Shown: positions 35,501 to 44,792 of the stretch, piece after piece | Layout of the letters: each line of letters begins with the position of its first letter | How positions within the stretch are numbered: the first letter of the stretch is position 1 | Source: Candidatus Aveggerthella stercoripullorum | Lineage (GTDB): Bacteria > Actinomycetota > Coriobacteriia > Coriobacteriales > Eggerthellaceae | Reading direction: 5' to 3' | DNA length: 59,471 bases | NCBI GenBank assembly: GCA_018712955.1 | Contig: DVGB01000055.1 | Location: 1 to 59,471 of the forward strand | Translations under genes and position numbers: made by a program | Notes under the pieces: generated by a model | The model's input: only the letters and a program-made list of their open reading frames with translations | What the model was told of the DNA's origin: nothing | Databases searched by the model: none

Positions 35501-36529
35501 CATGACAGCAAAGCAACCGTCTTCGGCATCGCGGAAACGCCCATCGAAGACGGCGAGTCTGCCATCGCGCTCCGGGCATACGACATCGACCTGACGACCG
35601 GCACGGTGACAGACCGTGGCGCATTCGAAGGGGCGTCCCTCTACGACAAGCAATCCGCGCCCAGCCTGCTGCACACCGCGATCGTTCCCTTCGGGCACGG
35701 AGCGCTTATGCTCTCGCGGGAGCAGGAGCAGGCAGGAGACACGCTTTACCTGAACCTTCAGGACATGAGCTGCGAGCACGCTATCTGGATTGGCGCGAAC
35801 AGCTCTTCGGGCATGGTCGTCGCTTCGGGTGCTATCTACGAAGGCACGGTCTATCTGAACGCGATTGAGGCGAATAGTTCGTCAACCTCCCAAACGGGCG
35901 CGCTCTGGACGCTGCCTTACAGCGCTGCGGAGCAGCTTGCGGGAAACGTTTGCCCGACTGCCCACTACCACGACCTCGACCACGCTGCCTGGTACCATGG
36001 AGCGGTCGACTGGGCAGTTTCTTCCCACGTCATGACCGGCATCGACGCCGAGGCAGGGCTTTTCGCTCCTGCCAGCGTGCTCACCCGCGCCCAGATGGCA
36101 CAGGTGCTCTACAACATGGCCGGCGCTCCCGCCGTCGAAGGCGCCGTACCGCACGCGGACTGCCCGGCAGACGCCTGGTATGCAGATGCCGTCACCTGGA
36201 CCGCTCAGCAAGGCATGTTCCAAGGCTATGGGGACACCGGCATGTTCGGGCCCGACGATGCGCTTACGCGTGAGCAGATTGCCCAGGTCATGTGGCGTTT
36301 GGCGGGCAATCCTGAAACAGGGTCTGACCTCTCCCGCTTCGAAGACGCGTCGTCTGTTTCAAAGTGGGCTCAGGATGCGGTGGAATGGGCGATCGCGGAA
36401 GGGTACCTGCGCGGTATCGGCGGCACGACAGAGCTGCAACCGCAAGGCGGCCTCGAGCGCGCTCAAGCGGCAACGGTGCTCATGCGCGCAGACCGCAACG
36501 GCTTCCCGTTCCCTCAGCCGATTGACTAA
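32544..36529 (+). pseudogene. S8 subtilisin-like serine protease with three C-terminal SLH repeats, frameshifted
   Basis: The ATG at 32544 follows AAGGAG by 9 nt and starts a signal peptide ending AAFA at about residue 31. The subtilase triad is intact: Asp210 in AVIDTGVDG, His261 in NSHGTHCAG and Ser647 in MSGTSMATP. The His-Ser distance is large, so an insert of roughly 200 residues interrupts the protease domain. At about 34594-34598 the protein-like reading moves from the first frame (…GRFVGSTVPVE) to another (DTYGGVEKHTATDGRFDWD…), which fits loss of one base. The first frame ends at 34760. The second runs to 36529 through a beta-rich region and three SLH repeats (LTRAQMAQVLYNMAG, LTREQIAQVMWRLAG and a third) that would anchor it to the cell wall. 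No slippery heptamer is present. It may be a real inactivation, phase-variable or a sequencing error. Confidence 0.85.
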
Positions 36530-36644
36530 CGCCCTTCTTGCGGCGCGGTCGTTGCAAGACGCTGCGCCGCAGGCTGTTTAGGGCAGACAACGCCATGCAG
36601 GAAGCGATAGCGCATGCTCACTGTCCTTCTTCGCAGCTAGCACG

Positions 36645-36695
36645 AAAAAGCGGCCCTGCTTCCGGAACGGTACACGTCCGAAAGCAGGGCCGCTT
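36645..36695 (-). terminator. Terminator of the lepA/small-membrane-protein transcript
   Basis: A long stem (AAGCGGCCCTGCTT and its complement, extended by CCGGA/TCCGA) followed on the minus strand by TTTTTCG. It lies about 65 nt after the small-protein stop. Confidence 0.85.
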
Positions 36696-36758
36696 CGCAT
36701 CCTACGTCGTCTCTCCGCACAGAATGCGAGAGCGACGTGCGCCGAACGGGCGAAGCCG

Positions 36759-36950
36759 CTAGCCCACGCCCGCAAGTGCCGCAAGCGCAAGGACAAGGCA
36801 TACGAGAACGAGCAGGATTACCACAAGGCACCCACAGCCGATTCCCAGCTTCGCGCCGCCGCCCATGTGTGCTTGCTCGCGTTCTGCGGCTGCCTTCTTC
36901 TCGTCGAACGGGTCGTTGAGCCAGTCGTAGCCGTCGTTCTTCTTCGACAT
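36759..36950 (-). CDS. Small single-pass membrane protein
   Basis: A 63-residue protein of unknown function. Residues 1-30 are charged and soluble (MSKKNDGYDWLNDPFDEKK), residues 35-60 a single hydrophobic helix rich in Leu/Val/Ala starting GIGCGCLVV. The ATG has GGAGG 5 nt upstream. It begins 22 nt after the lepA stop and precedes the shared terminator, so it is translated from the lepA transcript. I recognise no named family. Confidence 0.75.
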   Translation of the reverse strand: MSKKNDGYDWLNDPFDEKKAAAEREQAHMGGGAKLGIGCGCLVVILLVLVCLVLALAALAGVG

Positions 36951-36971
36951 AGCGGCCTCCTTCCCTGCTCG

Positions 36972-38777
36972 CTAATCGTCCACCTTAAGAATCGCCATGA
37001 ACGCCTCTTGCGGCACTTCCACGTTGCCGATGGCCTTCATGCGCTTTTTGCCGGCCTTCTGCTTCTCAAGCAGCTTGCGCTTACGCGAAATGTCGCCGCC
37101 ATAGCATTTCGCAAGGACGTCCTTGCGCTTCGCCTTGACGGTCTGACGCGCCAGCACACGACCGCCGATAGCCGCCTGAATAGGCACTTCGAACAACTGG
37201 CGCGGAATGATCTCTTTGAGCTTCTCGCAAAGCACGCGGCCGCGGTCGTACGCTTTGTCGCGATGCACGATGAACGAGAGCGCGTCAATCGGCTTGCCTG
37301 AAAGCAGGATGTCCAGCTTCACAAGGTTCGAGGGTTTGTACCCGTCGAACTCGTAGTCGAGGCTCGCGTAGCCCTTCGTGTGGGATTTGAGCTTGTCGAA
37401 GTAATCCAAGATGAGCTCAGAGAGCGGAATCTCCCAAATCATCTCGACCGTAGTCGGCGACAGGTAGTTCATGGTGACGAACGTACCGCGGCGTCCGACC
37501 GTCAAGTCCATGACAGCGCCCACGTAGTCCGGCGGAATGAGAATCTTCGCCTTCAGGTACGGCTCTTCCACCCGCTCGATCTCGCCCGCGTCGGGCATTT
37601 CCTGCGGCGAATGAAGGGAGACCATCTCGCCGCCGCGCTTGAACACGTGGTATTCCACCGACGGCGCGGTGGCCAGCAGATCAAGGCCGAACTCGCGCTC
37701 AAGGCGCTCTTTGATGACCTCCATGTGCAGCAAGCCCAAAAAGCCCACGCGAAAGCCAAAACCGAGCGCGTGAGATTTCTCGGGCTCCCAGATAAGCGCC
37801 GGGTCGTTGAGCGAAAGCTTCTCGAGCGCTTCTTTAAGCGGCTCATACTGGTCGCCGTCGATCGGGAACAGACCGGTGTAGACCATCGGCTTGACCTCGC
37901 GGTAGCCCGGCAGCGGCGTATCCACCCCGTCAACAAGGTTCGTGACGGTGTCGCCCACCTTGACCTCGGCAACGTCTTTAAGACCGGTGACCAGGTAGCC
38001 GACTTCGCCGACGCCCAATTCGGGCATGGCGATTTCGGCAGGACGACGGACGCCGACCTCTTCTACGAGCACCTCAGCGCCCGTGGCCATGAGCTTGACG
38101 CGGTCGCCCTTCTTGATATGGCCGTCAACTACACGGATGAGCGCGACCACACCACGGTAGGCGTCGAAATACGAGTCGAAAATGAGCGCGCGCAGCGGGG
38201 CGTTCGCGTCTCCGACCGGCGCCGGAATGTTGTAGACGACCGCTTCCAGAAGGTCGTGGACGCCTTCGCCCGTTTTACCGGACGCAAGCACCGCGTCGTC
38301 AGCCGGGATGGCAAGGCCGTCCTCGATCTCAGTGCGCACGCGGTCCGGCTCGGCGGCAGGCAGGTCGATCTTGTTGATGAGCGGGATAATCTCCAGATTC
38401 GCGTTCATGGCCATCATGGCGTTCGCGACCGTCTGCGCCTCGACGCCCTGCGTGGCGTCGACCACCAAGACCGCCCCCTCGCACGCCGCGAGACTGCGAC
38501 TGACTTCGTAGGTGAAGTCGACATGACCCGGCGTGTCAATCAGGTTGAACTGGTACGCTTGGCCGTCGTCGGCGGTATAGTCCACGCGAACCGCCTGGCT
38601 TTTGATAGTGATGCCGCGCTCGCGCTCGATGTCCATGGAGTCGAGCAGCTGCTCCTGCATATCGCGCTTCGAGACCGTGCCCGTCTGCTCGAGGATGCGG
38701 TCGGAAAGCGTGGACTTGCCGTGGTCGATATGCGCGATGATCGAGAAATTGCGGATATACTGCGGGTCTTGGCTCAC
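36972..38777 (-). CDS. lepA: Elongation factor 4 (LepA)
   Basis: A 601-residue translational GTPase that acts on stalled or assembling ribosomes. The G1 motif [10 protein letters not shown]2 region [11 protein letters not shown]3 DTPGH and G4 NKIDLP are intact. LepA-specific features are [14 protein letters not shown] and the C-terminal domain with [22 protein letters not shown] start at 38777 with GAAAGG 6 nt upstream. Normal length. Confidence 0.97.
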   Translation of the reverse strand: MSQDPQYIRNFSIIAHIDHGKSTLSDRILEQTGTVSKRDMQEQLLDSMDIERERGITIKSQAVRVDYTADDGQAYQFNLIDTPGHVDFTYEVSRSLAACEGAVLVVDATQGVEAQTVANAMMAMNANLEIIPLINKIDLPAAEPDRVRTEIEDGLAIPADDAVLASGKTGEGVHDLLEAVVYNIPAPVGDANAPLRALIFDSYFDAYRGVVALIRVVDGHIKKGDRVKLMATGAEVLVEEVGVRRPAEIAMPELGVGEVGYLVTGLKDVAEVKVGDTVTNLVDGVDTPLPGYREVKPMVYTGLFPIDGDQYEPLKEALEKLSLNDPALIWEPEKSHALGFGFRVGFLGLLHMEVIKERLEREFGLDLLATAPSVEYHVFKRGGEMVSLHSPQEMPDAGEIERVEEPYLKAKILIPPDYVGAVMDLTVGRRGTFVTMNYLSPTTVEMIWEIPLSELILDYFDKLKSHTKGYASLDYEFDGYKPSNLVKLDILLSGKPIDALSFIVHRDKAYDRGRVLCEKLKEIIPRQLFEVPIQAAIGGRVLARQTVKAKRKDVLAKCYGGDISRKRKLLEKQKAGKKRMKAIGNVEVPQEAFMAILKVDD

Positions 38778-38946
38778 GTGAGGCCTTTCATGTCGTACAG
38801 CGCGCGGCGCGGCGCGCGGGATAGTTCGTTCGCACGCAAGACCCCGCCGCGTTCGTCCGGCGAGGCCTTGCCGTCAATGCAAACTCTTATTGTAAACGCA
38901 TTAGGCAGAATCGGCCAATGCGCGCAAATCCTCCAAGAGCGAACTG

Positions 38947-39363
38947 CTAAAGGTCGATGTGCTCTGCGCCGCCTTCGGCAACCGTCACGAGCTTCGAAGT
39001 GGCCGTGTCGCCCTGGTCGAGCGAAAGCACCCAGGTGCCCGCTTCGAGCTCCACGGTCGCGCTGCCGTCCGATACCGGGACCGTGCGCACGACGCGCGGC
39101 ACGAAGTATGAGCCGTCCTCTTCGGTAAAGATCGGCTCGCATACCGAAACCGTGTCGGCAGAAGTGCCCACCGCGACCGTGGGCGCAACCTGCTCGGCGC
39201 CCTCCGGCACGACTTCTTCGTACGTAGGCTTATCGTCGCTGTGGCAAGAAGAGCACTCTTCGGTCGCGTCGATAACCTGGTGCGGCCCTGCCGCACAACC
39301 GACCAGTAGTGCGGACAGCGCCAACAGGGCTGCGCACAAGATTCCGAAACGACCTTTCGACAC
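38947..39363 (-). CDS. Small lipoprotein with a single CXXCH haem-binding motif
   Basis: A 138-residue exported protein. A lipoprotein signal ends in LLVGC, so the cysteine would be lipidated and the protein anchored outside the membrane. Soon after it comes ECSSCHSDDKP, a CXXCH c-type haem attachment site, and then a beta-rich domain of ~90 residues (STWVLSLDQGD-like repeats of short strands). It may be a mono-haem electron carrier, or CXXCH may coordinate metal. The GTG at 39363 has AAGGAG 6 nt upstream; an upstream in-frame ATG is rejected. No partner oxidoreductase is adjacent. Confidence 0.78.
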   Translation of the reverse strand: MSKGRFGILCAALLALSALLVGCAAGPHQVIDATEECSSCHSDDKPTYEEVVPEGAEQVAPTVAVGTSADTVSVCEPIFTEEDGSYFVPRVVRTVPVSDGSATVELEAGTWVLSLDQGDTATSKLVTVAEGGAEHIDL

Positions 39364-39505
39364 GATGATCTCCTTGCTCCCAACCTGCTCCTTCCACCAT
39401 GCGTCCCTGCGCATGCGAGCGGGCATCCGACAGGTCTATACTAGCGGAATTCTTTTCTCACCTGCAAAAATGCGCACATTGCAGAAAAAGCGCACAGAAA
39501 TACGT

Positions 39506-40498
39506 TCACAGGCGCCCCGGACGCTTCATCGTGTCGAGCGCCCACAGTAAAAATGCCTCATGCGGGTCAGAGCCGCTTTTCATGGCGCGCTCCGTTCGGC
39601 AGGCGCCTTTCAGCGCCGCACGCAGCTCTGCTGCCGTATAGCCGCGCGCCCAGCCTGCATGGTTCTTCACACGCCAGTCAGGCACTTTCAGCACACGTGC
39701 GAGCTCGTTCGGCGTGCCGCGCTCAAGGAGAGCGCGTGCGCATAGCAGTTCCCGGATACGGGTCGTGCACATGGCCAAAAGCGCATGGGGAGACACGCTT
39801 TCCATGCGGCCAAGGCACCAGAGCGCTTTTTCGGAATTCCGAGCAGAGAATGCGTCCACGAAATCCCACGGCTTTACCTCTGCCGTCCGCGCGACCAGGC
39901 CTAATACCTCATGCTCGGTCACCGGGTCGTTGCCGCGATGCGCGACTGCGAGCTTGCGCAGCTCGTTGTCGAGCGCGACCGTGCTCTCCCCCACCTGCTC
40001 GACAAGCGCCCGGGCAGCGCCTTCGGTCAACGCGATACCGTGGGTGACCGCCATCGCGCGCACGGTGCGCGGCAGCTCGTAGCGCTTGACGGGCGCACAG
40101 TCGATGACAGCGCTCTTGCCGTGTTTTGCGACCGCTTTGTACAGACGGGTGTTCTTTGCAAGCTTGACGGCCGTCAGCGCAAGCACGGTCGTTTCGCACG
40201 GGTTGTCCAGGTACGCAACGAGCGCTTCGGAATCCGCTTTTTTGAGCTTGTCCGCGTCGTCGACCTGCACCAACCGCACATCGCTTGCGAAGGGCACGGT
40301 ATTGCACGCCGCAACGACGTCGTCCCCCGTTGCGGCATCTCCTGCAAAGCGGTCAGTGTTGAACGCAATGTCGCCCGATGCCTCCAAACGACGATGGAGC
40401 CGCTCCATTACCGTGCGGCGTTTGAGCTCGTCTTCGCCTACGACCAGGTAGACGGGAAGCAACGTGTCTGTCTTTTTTGCGGTAGCCATAGCGCCCAT
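39506..40498 (-). CDS. holA: DNA polymerase III subunit delta
   Basis: A 330-residue clamp-loader wrench subunit. It follows the HolA pattern: LPVYLVVGEDELKRRTVMERL, FNTDRFAGDA, TVPFASDVRLVQVDDADKL, and WDFVDAFSARNSEKAL in the collar region. The ATG at 40498 has AAGG about 5 nt upstream; an ATG at 40489 is equally possible. It is divergent from comEA; in many Gram-positive bacteria comEC, holA and rpsT are consecutive on one strand, so the order here is rearranged by inversion. Confidence 0.92.
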   Translation of the reverse strand: MGAMATAKKTDTLLPVYLVVGEDELKRRTVMERLHRRLEASGDIAFNTDRFAGDAATGDDVVAACNTVPFASDVRLVQVDDADKLKKADSEALVAYLDNPCETTVLALTAVKLAKNTRLYKAVAKHGKSAVIDCAPVKRYELPRTVRAMAVTHGIALTEGAARALVEQVGESTVALDNELRKLAVAHRGNDPVTEHEVLGLVARTAEVKPWDFVDAFSARNSEKALWCLGRMESVSPHALLAMCTTRIRELLCARALLERGTPNELARVLKVPDWRVKNHAGWARGYTAAELRAALKGACRTERAMKSGSDPHEAFLLWALDTMKRPGRL

Positions 40499-40654
40499 TC
40501 TACCTTGTCCCCTCACCCACTGAGACAGAGGCGGGAAATTCGCGCAAAACGCGTGGAAGCTACGTGGACGACCTGCAAGATTCATGGCGAAAAGCGGATA
40601 GGTCTGCCCGCTAAGGTCGGGGCGGCACCAGAGTTGCAGGCGGAAGGTTTTACC

Positions 40655-41377
40655 ATGGGCTTTTTGGACGAAGTAGACAGCATCCGCACGAAAGCGCATA
40701 TGACAAGCGTGCCGAAGCCGGTTCTCGTCGGCGTCGTCGCCCTTGCGGTCGTCATCGCACTGCTTGCGTGCGGAAGCGTCGCGACCGCAGTGCGCACCGC
40801 AGGCGATGCCGCGTTCGAAATCACGAAAGCAAGCGAGCATGCCGACGATTCGAAGGCAGACGGCGCGAGCACTGCACAGGATGCGACCGAAGGCGGCGAC
40901 AATACGGCAACCCCCGCTGCAGGCAAGACTGCGCGTGCGGTCGTGCACGTTTCTGGAGCGGTCGTCTCCCCTGGCGTTTACGAGCTGGACGCTACGGCAC
41001 GGGTGCAGGCAGCCATTGATGCTGCCGGAGGATTCGCCGAGCATGCGGCGCGCGATGCCGTGAACTGCGCACGCGTCATCCAAGACGGAGAGCAGATTCT
41101 CGTGCCGACGCTCGAACAGGCACAGGGAGCCCCCTCAGGAGGAGCGGCAGGCGCCAGCGGAGCTGTCGCGTCCAGCACCGCTTCCCCGAAGGTGAACATC
41201 AACCAGGCGAGCGCTGAGGAGCTTGATACGCTGCCGGGCGTGGGACCTTCCACCGCACAGAAGATTATCGCCGACCGGGAAGCGAACGGGCCTTTCGCCA
41301 CCATCGAGGACCTGAAGCGCGTTTCGGGCATAGGGGACAAAAAATACGAGCAGATGGCAGCTTTAATCTGCGTATGA
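40655..41377 (+). CDS. comEA: Competence protein ComEA family DNA-binding protein
   Basis: A 240-residue protein with one N-terminal transmembrane helix (residues ~22-45), a low-complexity Ala/Asp/Thr linker, an SLBB domain (VHVSGAVVSPGVYELD), and a C-terminal helix-hairpin-helix pair (VNINQASAEELDTLPGVG, then FATIEDLKRVSGIG). It binds incoming double-stranded DNA at the surface. The ATG at 40655 has GGAAGG 7 nt upstream. Its stop overlaps the comEC start by 4 nt (ATGA). Confidence 0.93.
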   Translation: MGFLDEVDSIRTKAHMTSVPKPVLVGVVALAVVIALLACGSVATAVRTAGDAAFEITKASEHADDSKADGASTAQDATEGGDNTATPAAGKTARAVVHVSGAVVSPGVYELDATARVQAAIDAAGGFAEHAARDAVNCARVIQDGEQILVPTLEQAQGAPSGGAAGASGAVASSTASPKVNINQASAEELDTLPGVGPSTAQKIIADREANGPFATIEDLKRVSGIGDKKYEQMAALICV

Positions 41378-43839
41378 GCGAGCATGCGCGAATATCGTGC
41401 GGCCGCCTGCGCGCCGCATGGCGCGCGTTTGCAACCGAAGGCGCCGACGAGCTTTCGAACGCAGACGGAGCGATGCCCGCACGCCCGGCCGTACCTCCCG
41501 TGTTCTTTATCGCCGTGTCGCTCTGGACGACGCTCCTTGCCTGCGCAGGGCATATGCCCTCGAACATTCCCGACGTCGGCATGGCAGCGCTCGCTTTGAT
41601 GTTCGGTGCCCTCGCCGTCACCGCGACGCTCAGCGTTTTCAGGCGGAAAACCGCCGGACCTCGTGCAGGACGAACCATTGGAAAGTTCCTTGCGGCGGGG
41701 CTTGCTTTGGGCATCGCGCTTTCATGCGCCTGCGAACTTTCATTGCGATCGGAAGAGCGTGCCCTTTGCGCAGACCCAGCAGGCCCCCACGCTTTCACCG
41801 CGCTTGCGGATGCGTCCCAGTCAGAATTCGGGTCGTCCTGTCTCGTGCGCATGGACCTTTCGACCGGGCAGACTGCACGCGTGCGCATCCTCTTGGACAG
41901 TCGCGAACGCCTCCTGTGCGGCGAACGATTCCTCGCTTCCACCGTTGTGCACGCAACCGACGAGGAGATCGCCGCACGATATCGCGCCCAAGGCGTAGTA
42001 GCGACGCTTTCGGCCTACACGGACCCCGAACGTTTGACCCCGCAAGATCCCCTGGGTGCGATCGTGCGCGCACGCCATGCCTGCATTGCGCTCTTTGACC
42101 AGTTCGAAGGACCGGGGGCAGCACTCTGTCAGGCAGTCCTCTTTGGAGAGCGCAATGGGCTTACCGCGGATGCGCAGGAATTTTACGAAGACGCGAAAAC
42201 GACGGGGCTTGCGCACCTTGTCGCGGTATCAGGCAGTCATCTCGTCATCATCGTTGGCATGGTCGAGATGCTACTGCGCACGGTGCGCGTTCCGCGCGGC
42301 CTCAGAATCGTGCTTGCCGCATTGTTCATGGGCATCTACGTGGTACTGACCGGAATCGCCGTTTCCGCCGTGCGGGCAGCCATCATGGGCATCGTTGGCC
42401 TCCTCACGCCCCTTGCGCGCAGGCGCGGCGGAGGATTGTCGGGCGTTTCGGTATGCGCGATCGCCATGCTTACGGCAGACCCGACCTCCGCAACTTCGCT
42501 TTCGCTGCAGCTTTCCGCCCTCTCCACCGTAGGCATTGTCGCATTTATGCCGCTTGCCGCCAGCTGGATTGCGCATGCAGCGCCCATCGTGCCCCGTTGC
42601 GTTCGAGACGTGGTTGCCATGACGTGCGCTGCCACCTTCGTCACGCTACCGCTCACCGCTCCTGTCTTTGCACAGATTCCGCTCGTCTCGCTGCTGGCGA
42701 ACGTGCTTGCTGCACCGTTCTTCACAGCGCTCTGCCTCCTTGGCCTTGCCGCCTCTTTCGTCGCGTGCGCCCTTCCTGGCACCGCAGTGACCGTTCTGAC
42801 GCCCGTTGTGCTCCTCGCGGACGCTTTTACCGCTCTCACGACGCTTCTCGCGGGCCTTCCGTTCGCAGCGGTACCGTTCTCGGGAAATGCCCTGCTCTGC
42901 GCAGGGGCAGGCGCGATAGCAGCGCTGCTCGCCTGGCTGACATGGCCGCGCGCAACGCCCGCACGAGCCCGATTTGCACTTGTCTGCGCAAGCCTCATGT
43001 CCATCGCAATGCTCGCATCGCCTTTTCTGCCCCTTCCCGTCCCCTTAGCCACCTCTGCAAGCGAAATCAGGGCGCTCGACGTCGGACAGGGAGACGCTCT
43101 TCTCGTGCGCAGCGAACGGTCGGCGCTGCTCGTGGACACAGGAATGGACGACACCGCGCTCTTGAAAGGCCTGGCAGAGCTCGGGGTCCGAAAGCTGGAC
43201 GCGGTGCTCGTCACTCATCCGGACGCGGACCATTGCGGATCCCTCGAGGCGCTGCGCGGAGCGGTCGAGGTCGGACGCGTGTTGGTCGCACAGGACGGCC
43301 TTACCTGCACGTGTGAAAACTGCACAGGCCTGCGTCGTGCTGCCGAGCGCGTCTCCCCCGGCACGCTCGAGGGAGTCTCGCCAGGAGATGTGATAGAAAT
43401 CGGCGCGTTCACCGCTCGCGTTGTGGGACCGGACGAATACCAAGACGAAGGCGGCAATGACGATTCGGTTTGCCTTGTGGTGGAATACGCCCCTCGGGAA
43501 GCGAAAGGCGAAAACGGTGCGTGGACAGCGCTGTTGTGCGGTGACGCAGAAGCGGAGCAGCTGGAAGCCTACCTGGAAGAAGGGCGCATCAGCGACATCG
43601 ACCTGCTGAAAGTGCCCCACCACGGCGCGAAAGCAGGCCTGACCGAGGACGTGGTCTCCGCGCTCTCTCCCGACATTGCAGTCGTAAGCGTCGGCGCAGA
43701 CAATTCTTACGGGCATCCCGCACCTGAAATCGTAGGCATGCTGGAGGCAGCCGGAACCTCGGTCCTGCGCACGGACCAGCAGGGTGCCATCTCCGTTCGC
43801 TTCGAGGCGGACCGCCTGGCTGTCGCGACCGACCGTTGA
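41374..43839 (+). CDS. comEC: ComEC/Rec2 DNA uptake channel protein
   Basis: An 821-residue polytopic membrane protein of the DNA uptake channel. The N-terminal DUF4131-like region precedes the Competence domain (LVAVSGSHLVIIVGMVEM, ~12 transmembrane helices in total). A C-terminal metallo-beta-lactamase-like domain starts RALDVGQGDALLV, with the metal motif THPDADHCGS and HHGAKAGL. The full-length C-terminal domain with intact HxDxDH is the form that may degrade the non-transported strand. Coupled to comEA. The pair implies capacity for natural transformation, though other com genes are outside the window. Confidence 0.94.
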   Translation: MSEHARISCGRLRAAWRAFATEGADELSNADGAMPARPAVPPVFFIAVSLWTTLLACAGHMPSNIPDVGMAALALMFGALAVTATLSVFRRKTAGPRAGRTIGKFLAAGLALGIALSCACELSLRSEERALCADPAGPHAFTALADASQSEFGSSCLVRMDLSTGQTARVRILLDSRERLLCGERFLASTVVHATDEEIAARYRAQGVVATLSAYTDPERLTPQDPLGAIVRARHACIALFDQFEGPGAALCQAVLFGERNGLTADAQEFYEDAKTTGLAHLVAVSGSHLVIIVGMVEMLLRTVRVPRGLRIVLAALFMGIYVVLTGIAVSAVRAAIMGIVGLLTPLARRRGGGLSGVSVCAIAMLTADPTSATSLSLQLSALSTVGIVAFMPLAASWIAHAAPIVPRCVRDVVAMTCAATFVTLPLTAPVFAQIPLVSLLANVLAAPFFTALCLLGLAASFVACALPGTAVTVLTPVVLLADAFTALTTLLAGLPFAAVPFSGNALLCAGAGAIAALLAWLTWPRATPARARFALVCASLMSIAMLASPFLPLPVPLATSASEIRALDVGQGDALLVRSERSALLVDTGMDDTALLKGLAELGVRKLDAVLVTHPDADHCGSLEALRGAVEVGRVLVAQDGLTCTCENCTGLRRAAERVSPGTLEGVSPGDVIEIGAFTARVVGPDEYQDEGGNDDSVCLVVEYAPREAKGENGAWTALLCGDAEAEQLEAYLEEGRISDIDLLKVPHHGAKAGLTEDVVSALSPDIAVVSVGADNSYGHPAPEIVGMLEAAGTSVLRTDQQGAISVRFEADRLAVATDR

Positions 43840-43857
43840 ACGCATGGCGCCGCCCGA

Positions 43858-43888
43858 CGAAAAAGACCCCTTGACGGGGTCTTTTTCG
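43858..43888. terminator. Bidirectional terminator between comEC and rpsT
   Basis: Perfect 13-bp stem (CGAAAAAGACCCC and its complement) with a 5-nt loop; A- and T-tracts give a U-run in both directions. It serves comEC on plus and rpsT on minus. Confidence 0.92.
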
Positions 43889-43938
43889 TTCCTTGATATG
43901 CGGACGGACCGGGAAATCCTGGTCCGGAGAAAGCAAGG

Positions 43939-44463
43939 CTATTCGGCAGCCTCTTCGCCTTCGCCCTCAGCCTCGGCAGCCTCGGCCTCAGCAGCAGCCG
44001 CGGCGGCAGCGGCAGCCTCTTCGGCAGCCTTGCGCTCATGAGCGGCCTTCTCAGCCTTCAGGGTAGCCTCGCGACGGACAGCCTTCTCCTCGGAAGCCTT
44101 CTTCATGGCCTCAAGGCGCTCAGCCTTGCGAGCAGCCTTCTTGGAGCCCGTCTTCTGCTCCTTCTTCGGAGCCGGCTGATAAGCGGAGCGGTCAGCGTCG
44201 GTCACGACGGTGTTCGCAAGCTTCATGATACCGGACTTGCGGTTCGCAGCCTGGTTCTTGTGGATAATGCCCTTGCCAGCGGCCTTGTCCATGAGACGGC
44301 AGGCGGCAAGCGCAGCGGCGTAGGCCTCGGCGCCGTTGCCAGCAGCGACAGCGTCCTTGACGTGACGGGTGGCGGTCTTCAGCTGGGACTTGATGGCGCG
44401 ATTGCGCATGCGAGCTTTCTCGTTGGTGATGATGCGCTTCTTCTGGCTCTTGATGTTGGCCAT
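43939..44463 (-). CDS. rpsT: 30S ribosomal protein S20 with long C-terminal extension
   Basis: A 174-residue protein whose first ~86 residues are a normal S20 ([20 protein letters not shown], then [14 protein letters not shown]). About 85 further residues follow: a Lys/Arg/Glu-rich predicted helix, then an Ala-rich run and an acidic Glu/Ala/Gly end. S20 is usually 85-90 residues, so the tail doubles it. The frame is continuous and the stop is followed by a strong terminator, so it is not an artefact of a missed stop. The ATG at 44463 has GGAGG 7 nt upstream. The tail might bind RNA or another protein; I cannot say. Confidence 0.95.
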   Translation of the reverse strand: MANIKSQKKRIITNEKARMRNRAIKSQLKTATRHVKDAVAAGNGAEAYAAALAACRLMDKAAGKGIIHKNQAANRKSGIMKLANTVVTDADRSAYQPAPKKEQKTGSKKAARKAERLEAMKKASEEKAVRREATLKAEKAAHERKAAEEAAAAAAAAAEAEAAEAEGEGEEAAE

Positions 44464-44792
44464 GTCGTTTCCTCCTTCGGAAAGGGTGCTTTGCCTTCAT
44501 CCAACGCTGCCGCACGTAAGCGCTCGATTCGAGTTGCGGGATGACCGACCAAAGCAAGCGCGCGCACAAAAGCGCACAGTAGTGCGCACGCTGAGAACGA
44601 GCAGGTTTTCTTCGTTCTGGACCTTGTCCGGTCATCCAGCAACTCAACCATGAAAGCAGCCTTGTCTGCGGTTGCGCGGTACATTCCGCGCGCAGTGCTG
44701 GACACGGCTGTATAGGATACCAGAGTAAACGTCTAGGTGCATGGAAAAAATATGGAGCGCTGAACCCGCGCGCAATTGGCGAGAGCGAAAGG
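44464..44792 (-). other. rpsT upstream region
   Basis: 329 bp between thiI and rpsT. On the minus strand TAGACG and TATACA (44735-44730 and 44714-44709) are 15 bp apart and may be the rpsT promoter. Just downstream lies a GCGCGG/CCGCGC hairpin, leaving a leader of over 230 nt in which S20 autoregulation could act. I see no gene. Confidence 0.4.
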
